From: an uncultured Erysipelotrichaceae bacterium
GTDB lineage: Bacteria; Bacillota_I; Bacilli_A; Erysipelotrichales; Erysipelotrichaceae
NCBI GenBank assembly: GCA_946621045.1
Contig: CAMOOA010000032.1
Coordinates: 1-10,453 of the forward strand
DNA length: 10,453 nt
Reading direction: 5' to 3'
Positions 5,245 to 10,453 of the stretch are shown piece by piece. Position 1 is the first letter of the stretch. Every line of letters begins with the position of its first letter. The notes under the pieces were generated by a model. That model did no database searches, was not told where the DNA came from, and saw nothing but the letters and a program-made list of their open reading frames with translations. The translations under genes were made by a program, and so were the position numbers.

Positions 5245-6534
5245 TTACCCCTGAGCGGCGATCGCATCGCGGATCGCGCAGATACGGTGATACATTCCGG
5301 GATGATCATATTCGAGAAATTCGATCACGTCATCCGGGTTGACATCGACAAGCTCGTCATTGGACAGTTCCTTGAAGGTTCGGATCAGAGCCTCTCCATA
5401 GCCTTCCCTTACCGCATTGCGGTCTGCCTCATACTCTTCGCAGCGGCTTGTATAATTGCGGAATACCATAAACGGAAACAGCAGCGGTGTCAGAAGCCAT
5501 CCGGCAATACTGATCGAGAGCACCGGATTCATCCGGCTCAGGCCGAATGCCTGTTCAAATGCCAGTTCGATTCCGGCAATGCGTTCTCCATGCAGGATAC
5601 ACACCGCCGCCAGCACAAATGCCAGTCCTCCCAGGATCCATGTAAGAATGTTCCGGATATCCGGGCGGTGTTTAAGGTGTCCGGCCTCATGGGCAAGCAC
5701 GCCGAGCAGTTCATCCTGGGCATTTTCATTCAGAAAATTATCCGCAATTCCGATGGAACGGTAAAACGGCATCTTCAGAACAAACGCATTTTTTGAAGTG
5801 CTCTTGCTGGATTCGTTATAGACTTCGATCCGCCTTACCGGCCGGCGGCTCTCTTTGATCAGTCCGAGTATGCGGTTCTTCAGTTCCCCTTCTTCCAGCG
5901 GCGTGAATACATAGCGCATCCGCATCAGCTTCCAGGCGATCCAGGAGGCGCCGTACATGAAGATGACCAGTACCGACGCAATCGCTGCCGTAAGCAATAC
6001 GCCGGGCAGCACAGGGACGGAGAAATCATGCGTCCATGCACGAAGATGGAGAAGAATAAAGGCAAGCAGTTCATATAACAGTACAGTAAGCACAAATCCG
6101 CCGACCGTATCGACCAGCTGATCCTTTATAAACTCTGCAGGGGTCCGCCGGTTCAGCCCGTACTTCTCATCGATTTTGAAGCACCGGTACCAGTCCAGCG
6201 GAACACTGACCAGCAGCGGGATCACGGTCATAAGAAGTACGGCAATGAATACCGCCAGATAGACATTCCCGTGCGACCATTGCTCGATCAGGAGAAAAAA
6301 CGGTGTCAGGATCATTACCGCATCCAGCAGGAAGGTCCATCCCTGCCCGATCAGATGCGGAAGCCGCAGATCATGCTTATGATCCACAAATGTCTTCCAT
6401 CGTTCTTCCGTATATACATCATTCACTTCCGCAGGAAGCGGTTCCTGACGTTTGCGGTCAATGATCCGCAGTTTCCATGCATCATAGAGAACCGGCAGAA
6501 ACGCCGCAAGCAGAAGCAGAATTCTTAATCGCAT
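5245..6534 (-). CDS. M48-family membrane metalloprotease (Ste24/CAAX protease 1 type)
   Basis: Zinc-dependent integral membrane endopeptidase. Eukaryotic Ste24 cleaves prenylated proteins; bacterial members are thought to act in membrane protein quality control or processing. From the ATG at 6534 it has 429 residues, with about seven hydrophobic segments. The N-terminal CAAX-protease region includes FKIDEKYGLNRRTPAEFIKD, close to the Ste24 consensus. The active site is VLAHEAGHLKH, with zinc ligands H282 and H286 and catalytic E283; the third ligand is E369 in the EEYEADRNA motif. The open frame extends to a GTG at 6606 (453 residues), but the extra 24 residues look non-membrane and unconserved. 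The nearest purine box to the ATG (AAAGGA) is 15 nt away, so initiation may depend on a 21-codon upstream ORF overlapping the start. It is followed 5 bp later by the pseudo-GGDEF gene, probably a functional pair. Confidence 0.88.
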   Translation of the reverse strand: MRLRILLLLAAFLPVLYDAWKLRIIDRKRQEPLPAEVNDVYTEERWKTFVDHKHDLRLPHLIGQGWTFLLDAVMILTPFFLLIEQWSHGNVYLAVFIAVLLMTVIPLLVSVPLDWYRCFKIDEKYGLNRRTPAEFIKDQLVDTVGGFVLTVLLYELLAFILLHLRAWTHDFSVPVLPGVLLTAAIASVLVIFMYGASWIAWKLMRMRYVFTPLEEGELKNRILGLIKESRRPVRRIEVYNESSKSTSKNAFVLKMPFYRSIGIADNFLNENAQDELLGVLAHEAGHLKHRPDIRNILTWILGGLAFVLAAVCILHGERIAGIELAFEQAFGLSRMNPVLSISIAGWLLTPLLFPFMVFRNYTSRCEEYEADRNAVREGYGEALIRTFKELSNDELVDVNPDDVIEFLEYDHPGMYHRICAIRDAIAAQG

Positions 6535-6590
6535 AAAATGTCGAATGATTCCTTTCGTAATCCGGGTGTGAAGAATTTTCGCAGGCCCAT
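6525..6590 (-). CDS. Possible 21-codon upstream ORF overlapping the M48 start
   Basis: ATG at 6590 is preceded by AGGA with 7-nt spacing and runs 21 codons to a TAA at 6527-6525, which overlaps the protease ATG (6534) by 10 nt in another frame. The peptide begins MGLRKFFTPG and ends FDILCD; it matches nothing I recognise. The protease ATG lacks a well-placed ribosome binding site, so ribosomes ending this ORF could re-initiate there. It may be a leader peptide or chance. Confidence 0.3.
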   Translation of the reverse strand: MGLRKFFTPGLRKESFDILCD

Positions 6591-6654
6591 GCTGAAATCC
6601 TATCACGATTACGGCACAAAACGGACATTCCTGCAGGATTTGCCGCTACAGGTC

Positions 6655-6681
6655 AAAAAAGACTTCTGTCACGCAGAAGTC
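6655..6681 (-). terminator. Intrinsic terminator of the DUF1836 gene
   Basis: GACTTCTG (6661-6668) and CAGAAGTC (6674-6681) form an 8-bp stem with a 5-nt loop. On the minus strand it is followed by TTTTTTGACC. The DUF1836 stop codon (6671-6669) lies in the loop. Confidence 0.85.
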
Positions 6682-7169
6682 TGTCCGCTCCGTCTTTTTC
6701 GGAAATAGGTATCCAGGTAGATCTTATGTGCGACTGCCGCAGTGATCAATGCAAGCAGGGACCCGTTTTCCTCCCGTCCCGGCCTTGGCAGAGCATGCTG
6801 CTCAAATTCGCTCAGGTGTTTTTTCAGTGACTGCACAAATGCGGTATACCATGCTTCATGGGAATCGGATGCGCTGAATTCCGCCAGCACATCACGGATC
6901 TGGTCCATGGACAGCACCGTCTTGGTGACCGCCACGAAGATCAGCGCCGCAATGCGTTCCCGGCTGTAGATCTTTTTCCCTTCCCGGGAGATAATCTTCA
7001 GTTTGACATAATTGGATATCATCGACGGTGTCACACCCATCTCATAGTCTCCAAGGTAGGAGTTGATATACTTCGTTACCTGATCCAGATATAAGCCGAC
7101 GTCCGGTATTTCATTCCATGCGGGAAGCTGGAAGGATTTCAGTTCTTCTGTTACCTGTTTCTGTTCCAT
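6669..7169 (-). CDS. DUF1836 domain protein, predicted HTH regulator
   Basis: 166 residues. The N-terminal half matches DUF1836: FQLPAWNEIPDVGLYLDQV (13-31), TPSMISNYVKLKII (47-60) and then KIYSRERIAALIFVAVTKTVLSMDQIRDVL. The TPSMISNYVKL segment reads as an HTH recognition region similar to MerR-type domains, so DNA binding is likely, although the family is poorly characterised. The C-terminal third (about 100-166) is helical and more variable. No ribosome binding site is visible. The promoter -10 (TATGAT, 7176-7181) places the transcription start at or next to the ATG, implying a leaderless mRNA. It is divergent from the hemolysin III gene, across a region full of palindromes. It probably regulates itself and that gene; this is inference. 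Confidence 0.88.
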   Translation of the reverse strand: MEQKQVTEELKSFQLPAWNEIPDVGLYLDQVTKYINSYLGDYEMGVTPSMISNYVKLKIISREGKKIYSRERIAALIFVAVTKTVLSMDQIRDVLAEFSASDSHEAWYTAFVQSLKKHLSEFEQHALPRPGREENGSLLALITAAVAHKIYLDTYFRKRRSGQTSA

Positions 7170-7175
7170 AGACTA

Positions 7176-7205
7176 ATCATAGATTCGGAATCCGAAAAAC
7201 GTCAA
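7176..7205 (-). promoter_or_regulatory. Promoter of the DUF1836 gene (leaderless)
   Basis: On the minus strand, TTGACG (7200-7205) is 5/6 to consensus, followed by an 18-bp spacer and TATGAT (7176-7181), also 5/6. The transcription start is expected near 7168-7170, on the start codon at 7169. Confidence 0.7.
7184..7196. promoter_or_regulatory. Palindromic operator candidate in the DUF1836 promoter spacer
   Basis: TTCGGA, central A, TCCGAA: a perfect 6-bp-arm palindrome lying wholly within the -35/-10 spacer. A protein bound here would block the DUF1836 promoter. The arms differ from the two repeats on the hemolysin III side. Confidence 0.5.
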
Positions 7206-7210
7206 ATGTT

Positions 7211-7220
7211 TTATCGATAA
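7211..7220. promoter_or_regulatory. Central palindrome between the two divergent -35 boxes
   Basis: TTATCGATAA is a perfect 10-bp palindrome centred at 7215.5, half a base from the midpoint between the minus-strand -35 (7200-7205) and the plus-strand -35 (7225-7230). This is a typical position for an activator or looping site. Confidence 0.4.
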
Positions 7221-7224
7221 TCCG

Positions 7225-7253
7225 TTGACAGGTTATTGATTAACCGATATTCT
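7225..7253 (+). promoter_or_regulatory. Promoter of the hemolysin III gene
   Basis: A perfect TTGACA (7225-7230), a 17-bp spacer and TATTCT (7248-7253, 4/6). The predicted start is near 7260. The spacer is almost exactly operator copy A. Confidence 0.75.
7230..7246. promoter_or_regulatory. Operator copy A within the hemolysin III promoter spacer
   Basis: AGGTTATTGATTAACCG is a near palindrome (GGTTA/TAACC arms). It matches copy B at 14 of 17 positions and fills the -35/-10 spacer. Confidence 0.6.
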
Positions 7254-7263
7254 GAAGATGAAA

Positions 7264-7280
7264 CGGTTATTCAATAACCG
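7264..7280. promoter_or_regulatory. Operator copy B downstream of the hemolysin III start site
   Basis: CGGTTATTCAATAACCG is a perfect palindrome with 8-bp arms around one base. Its centre is 34 bp from that of copy A, just over three helical turns. It lies in the early transcribed leader, a classic repressor position; it could also form an RNA hairpin. Confidence 0.65.
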
Positions 7281-7313
7281 ATGATGCGATTCAAACAATC
7301 CGGAGGTGAACCT

Positions 7314-8000
7314 ATGACTGTAATGAAACAGAACACTTATATATTCCGGCTGAAGGATCCGGTCTCCTGCCTGACGCATTTCGCCGGATTCGTCCTGAGT
7401 CTGCCGGCGGGTCTTGCCCTGCTTGTCACGGCTTCCGCCAGAGGCTGCAGTGTTCCGGCAATGACTGCCCTGTCGGTATTCTCCGCTTCCCTGTCGCTTC
7501 TCTATTTTGCAAGCGCCTCCTATCACGCCTTCTATTTCGATTCCTGGCTGGACCGGCTGTTTCGCAAGATCGATCACTGCAGTATCTTTCTGCTTATCGC
7601 AGGCAGCTATACACCCATCTGCATTTCCGTACTGGAGCCATCCGCCGGGATCCCGCTTCTCCGGGTGATTTACGGCATTGCGGCTGCCGGCATTCTCTTC
7701 AAGCTCTGCTGGATCACCTGCCCGAAGTATGTTTCTTCCATCATGTATATCGGCATGGGATGGGCCTGTCTTTCGGTCCTCCCCAAGATCATTGCAGGGC
7801 TTGGCAGCGGGTTTGGATGGCTGCTTGCGGGCGGACTCTTCTATACTGTCGGCGGAGTGATCTATGCGCTGAAGCCAAACCTCTTTCCCAGAGAGGAAGA
7901 AACCGGCTTCGGAAATCATGAGCTCTTTCATCTCTTCGTACTTGCCGGAAGCCTCTGTCATTATTTCCTGATGCTGGGGACGATTACCCTGCTCGGTTAA
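7314..8000 (+). CDS. Hemolysin III family (PAQR-type) membrane protein
   Basis: 228 residues with about seven membrane helices, the family norm. The bacterial hemolysin III/YqfA group belongs to the PAQR/CREST superfamily of putative zinc-dependent membrane hydrolases; true haemolytic activity is doubtful for most members. Conserved sites are visible: S67xxxH71 in ASASYHAF, D87 in KIDHCSIFLLIAGSYTP, and H202/H206 in HELFHLFVLAGSLCHYF. These are the expected metal-site Ser, Asp and His residues. I chose the ATG at 7314 because GGAGG (7302-7306) sits 7 nt upstream; an in-frame ATG at 7281 would put this site inside the gene and overlap operator B. It is a single-gene unit with its own promoter, paired operators and terminator, and is likely controlled by the divergent DUF1836 protein. 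Confidence 0.9.
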   Translation: MTVMKQNTYIFRLKDPVSCLTHFAGFVLSLPAGLALLVTASARGCSVPAMTALSVFSASLSLLYFASASYHAFYFDSWLDRLFRKIDHCSIFLLIAGSYTPICISVLEPSAGIPLLRVIYGIAAAGILFKLCWITCPKYVSSIMYIGMGWACLSVLPKIIAGLGSGFGWLLAGGLFYTVGGVIYALKPNLFPREEETGFGNHELFHLFVLAGSLCHYFLMLGTITLLG

Positions 8001-8019
8001 TCAATGCATATGCGCACAG

Positions 8020-8067
8020 AAAAAAGACGGTCCATGCCGTTCCGCGGCACACATACCGTCTCTTTTT
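8020..8067. terminator. Bidirectional terminator between hemolysin III and GH3 genes
   Basis: AAAAAGACGGT on the left pairs with ACCGTCTcTTTTT on the right. The inner part is TGCCG (8035-8039) with CGGCA (8045-8049) around a 5-nt loop. T-tracts exist on both strands (8062-8067 on plus; complement of 8020-8025 on minus), serving both convergent genes. Confidence 0.85.
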
Positions 8068-8073
8068 CTTCTG

Positions 8074-9990
8074 TTACCAGGTCAGCCCTGTTCCTCTTGG
8101 ATAGACGATCTCATCCGTAAACCCGGTTCCCTGCACGCCCGGAATATTGACCGGCAGAGAAGCCGACGGTCCGCAGTGGCCGAAAATGATATCCAGCGCT
8201 GCCGGGATATTCGGTCCGACTGCGCCGGTTACCGCACCGGATTCGCTGTATCGCAGTCCGATGGGATTATAGACCGCAAGCAGCGCATCTGCGCTGTCAT
8301 AACAGGACAAGTCATACGGAAGCTCCGTCGATATTACAATGCATGGAATTCCTTCCGCATGAGCCTCCTGAATGAGTGCCCGGATCTGCGGAATCATTAC
8401 CGATTCCGCAGGATCAAACTGGGACATGTTATTGAGCCAGGACGTTACGATCACCGCATCATAGCCGGAAACACTGCCCGGCATGTTTCTGCCGTAGGAC
8501 AGATTGATAAAATCCGCCGTATATTCCGTCTCTCCCGCAAGACGCCGGAAGCCTTCTTCCAGGGAAGCGCGCTGGCTTTCCTGAATGCCCGCAAGCAGAA
8601 CACGTCCGCTGCCGGTTAAGGGAAGCACGCTGTCGTTTTTTACAACGGTGACACACTGGTCTGCGATTGCCCGCTCGCTTTCAAGATTTGCGCCGCTTCC
8701 GACGAATGTTTCCGCATTCTGAACCAGTGCCGCCTTATCACCGGCAGTCCAGTCGAGAATCCCGCGCCTTGCCTTCATCGTAAGGACACGGGTGACCGCC
8801 TCATTCAGACGTTCTTCACTGATCCGGTCTCCGACCAGTCCGGCAAGCGTTTCCGCATACTGATCAAGGTTCGCCTGCGCCGCCGCATCGCATACATCCA
8901 TCGGCATTAACAGAAGATCCACGCCGGCATTCAATGCGAGCACCGCCGCATCGATCGGATCGAAATGATCCCGCAGCGCACCCATCATCATACTGTCGGT
9001 GGTCACCACCCCGTCAAAGCCGAGTTCCCCCCGCAGGATGTCCTGAACCAGCGTCTGACTCAGCGTTGCCGGAAGAGTAATCTCACTGCCGTCAAGCTTT
9101 GAAATATAGGTTTCTGTTTCCACATTCGGATAACAGATATGCGCGGTCATGATCATATCCGCATGTCCTCCGGCAAGCGAGGCAAACGGAATCAGATCAT
9201 TATTATGCAGTTCTTCAATGGTCAGATTGGAAACCGGCAGACCGGTATGGCTGTCAGTTGCGACATTGCCGTGACCGGGATAATGTTTCCCGCAGGCGGC
9301 GATGCCGTTTTCCATCAGACTGTCCGCAAAAGCCGACGCAAAGGAAGCAGCCGCCAGCGGATCGTCCGAGAACGAACGGATCCCGATGATCGGATTGGCC
9401 GGTTCGCTGTTGACATCGGCATCCGGCGCAAAGTCGGTATTGAAGCCCATCGCCGCAAGTTCCGTCGCAAGGATGGAGGCTGCCGAGGCCGCAAGACGCG
9501 GCTGTCCGGACGCACCGAGCGCCATGTTACCAGGGGTATCGGTCACGCCGGTTCCCCGCAGAAGATAACCGCCCTCCTGGTCCGCCGCGATCAGAAGCGG
9601 AATGCCGCTGTTCTGTACTGCGGCTGCCTGCAGGTCATAGTTCAGCGCTGCGGTCTGTCCGACATCTGCCATGTTTTCATCAAACAGAATGATACCGCCG
9701 TACTGATGGTCCGCAAACATTGCCTCCACTTCCGGATTCATCTCCAGAAACGGAGCTCCGTTATAGGTATAGATACTGAAGACGAGCAGCTGTTCGATTT
9801 TTTCCTTTGCGGTAAGCCCTTCCGCAATCGCAGCCGCCCGCTTCCGGTCCGGATCGGTTTCCGGCTCTGGAGCTTCGGTATCCTGTGAAGGGTCGAGGAC
9901 CACTCCGTCTTCCATCACGGGCTGTTTTTTTCCGCATCCTGCCAGGCACAGTACGGCAAGCAGTCCTGCGGCTATCCGTTTATAGTTCAT
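8074..9990 (-). CDS. Glycoside hydrolase family 3 lipoprotein, NagZ-like beta-N-acetylhexosaminidase
   Basis: 638 residues. The N terminus is a lipoprotein signal (KR, hydrophobic run, lipobox L-A-G-C with C19), so it is anchored on the outer face of the membrane, followed by an acidic Pro/Glu/Asp linker (about 20-48). The GH3 N-terminal domain (about 55-415) has AADQEGG (135-141), KHYPGHG (235-241) followed by D246-S-H248, and TTDSMMMG with likely nucleophile D332. The D-S-H element is the Asp/His general acid-base pair specific to NagZ-type hexosaminidases. A GH3 C-terminal domain (about 430-635) follows, as in Bacillus NagZ/YbbD. It probably removes N-acetylglucosamine from cell-wall muropeptides. 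The ribosome binding site is weak (GAGAG). It follows the right-hand HAD gene by 20 bp, an operon in which that phosphatase could act on released sugar phosphates, an inference only. Confidence 0.92.
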   Translation of the reverse strand: MNYKRIAAGLLAVLCLAGCGKKQPVMEDGVVLDPSQDTEAPEPETDPDRKRAAAIAEGLTAKEKIEQLLVFSIYTYNGAPFLEMNPEVEAMFADHQYGGIILFDENMADVGQTAALNYDLQAAAVQNSGIPLLIAADQEGGYLLRGTGVTDTPGNMALGASGQPRLAASAASILATELAAMGFNTDFAPDADVNSEPANPIIGIRSFSDDPLAAASFASAFADSLMENGIAACGKHYPGHGNVATDSHTGLPVSNLTIEELHNNDLIPFASLAGGHADMIMTAHICYPNVETETYISKLDGSEITLPATLSQTLVQDILRGELGFDGVVTTDSMMMGALRDHFDPIDAAVLALNAGVDLLLMPMDVCDAAAQANLDQYAETLAGLVGDRISEERLNEAVTRVLTMKARRGILDWTAGDKAALVQNAETFVGSGANLESERAIADQCVTVVKNDSVLPLTGSGRVLLAGIQESQRASLEEGFRRLAGETEYTADFINLSYGRNMPGSVSGYDAVIVTSWLNNMSQFDPAESVMIPQIRALIQEAHAEGIPCIVISTELPYDLSCYDSADALLAVYNPIGLRYSESGAVTGAVGPNIPAALDIIFGHCGPSASLPVNIPGVQGTGFTDEIVYPRGTGLTW

Positions 9991-10010
9991 GTGCTGTTCT
10001 CTCTTTCCGG

Positions 10011-10453
10011 TCAGAGAATACCAAGCCGTTTCAGGGCATTGGCGACTCCGTTGTCATCAATATCATCCGTCACATAATCTGCGATCGATTTCAGTTCTTC
10101 CGTACTGTTTCCCATCGCAACACCAAGACCTGCGGTTTCAAGCATCGTGCTGTCATTCATCGCATCACCGAATGCGGCAGTTTCTGCACGGTCGATTCCA
10201 TGCCGCTCCATCCATGCGCGCATCCCTTTTTCCTTGCCGGCATCTTCATGAAATACATCAATCGCATCATGCGCATTCCACCGTGTGCACTTCACATGAC
10301 GAAGCTGCGCTTCCAGCGGTTCAAATTCCCGGATGCCGAACGGAATGAACATGTAAACCGGATGTGTCAGAATACGGTCCGTCGGCTTCACCGGCGGCAC
10401 CGGTGTATGGATCATCGCCTGCGAGCGGATGACCGTCTCATTGACCGAAGAAA
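10011..10453 (-). CDS. Cof-type HAD-superfamily phosphatase, C-terminal part (cut by right edge)
   Basis: The open frame continues upstream past the ATG at 10415 to the window edge, so this is the C-terminal 146 or so residues of a protein whose start lies outside. The visible part holds the end of the cap domain and the core motifs: the motif III Lys in DAGKEKGMRAWMERHGI, and the motif IV sequence FGDAMNDSTMLETAG with the metal-binding Asp pair. GVAMGNSTEELKSIADYVTDD and a closing DNGVANALKRLGI follow, all typical of Cof/YidA-type sugar-phosphate or nucleotide phosphatases. The substrate is unknown. It lies 20 bp upstream of the GH3 lipoprotein gene on the same strand, probably in one operon. 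It is a different gene from the N-terminal HAD fragment at the left edge. Confidence 0.88.
   Translation of the reverse strand, partial: SSVNETVIRSQAMIHTPVPPVKPTDRILTHPVYMFIPFGIREFEPLEAQLRHVKCTRWNAHDAIDVFHEDAGKEKGMRAWMERHGIDRAETAAFGDAMNDSTMLETAGLGVAMGNSTEELKSIADYVTDDIDDNGVANALKRLGIL

Noticed and set aside
4340..5254. 304-residue plus-strand frame opposite the pseudo-GGDEF gene
   Set aside because: It is rich in His, Arg and Gln as expected from the complement of hydrophobic codons, and has no domain match. The minus-strand frame shows membrane helices and a GGDEF fold.
7281..7313. Extended start for the hemolysin III protein at 7281
   Set aside because: It would place the clear GGAGG ribosome binding site inside the gene and has none of its own; the ATG at 7314 has ideal spacing.
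7233..7961. 242-residue minus-strand frame opposite hemolysin III
   Set aside because: It is a shadow of a clear seven-helix family gene; its composition is polar and lacks any recognisable motif.
9139..9888. 249-residue plus-strand frame opposite the GH3 gene
   Set aside because: It is the antisense shadow of a well-conserved glycosidase.
1..10453. CRISPR arrays, insertion sequences, tRNA or rRNA genes, phage or defence modules
   Set aside because: I found no regularly spaced direct repeats, transposase-like frames, cloverleaf sequence or defence-type domains; composition and gene spacing look like an ordinary chromosome.

Overview
The window looks like a core, chromosomal stretch of a low-to-mid-GC Firmicute, most likely an Erysipelotrichia-type gut anaerobe. 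The clues are a pyrimidine-nucleoside phosphorylase of Bacillus type, Cof-type HAD phosphatases, a DUF1836 protein, a hemolysin III family protein, strong AGGAGG ribosome binding sites, and compact intrinsic terminators. Base composition is moderately GC-rich and looks even throughout. I see no insertion sequence, phage gene, tRNA, rRNA or CRISPR array. The taxonomic guess rests on gene content only.

Layout, left to right. Almost everything is on the minus strand. (1) 1-2456: a nucleoside-catabolism-like operon read right to left: pyrimidine-nucleoside phosphorylase, then a ComB-family (2-phosphosulfolactate phosphatase-like) protein, then a Cof-type HAD phosphatase that runs off the left edge. 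The genes are joined by a 2-bp gap and a 4-bp ATGA overlap. (2) 2518-2959: two overlapping small genes for predicted helix-turn-helix-like proteins, behind a perfect palindrome. (3) 3056-3946: an EamA/DMT transporter with its own terminator. (4) 4044-4196: a 50-residue orphan protein on the plus strand, with its own promoter, 5' inverted repeat and terminator. (5) 4214-6534: a Ste24-type M48 membrane protease followed 5 bp later by a six-helix membrane protein ending in a degenerate GGDEF domain. (6) 6669-8000: a divergent pair, DUF1836 (minus) and hemolysin III (plus), around a highly symmetric regulatory region. (7) 8074-10453: a GH3 lipoprotein (NagZ-like) downstream of a second Cof-type HAD phosphatase that enters from the right edge.

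The two most interesting places are the DUF1836/hemolysin III regulatory region and the M48/degenerate-GGDEF pair. In the first, both divergent promoters carry a dyad in their spacers, a third palindrome lies between the two -35 boxes, and the DUF1836 mRNA appears to be leaderless. In the second, a membrane protease is translationally paired with a pseudo-diguanylate cyclase. The two small-protein loci (2518-2959 and 4044-4196) are plausible unstudied genes. No gene-free stretch exceeds 300 bases.
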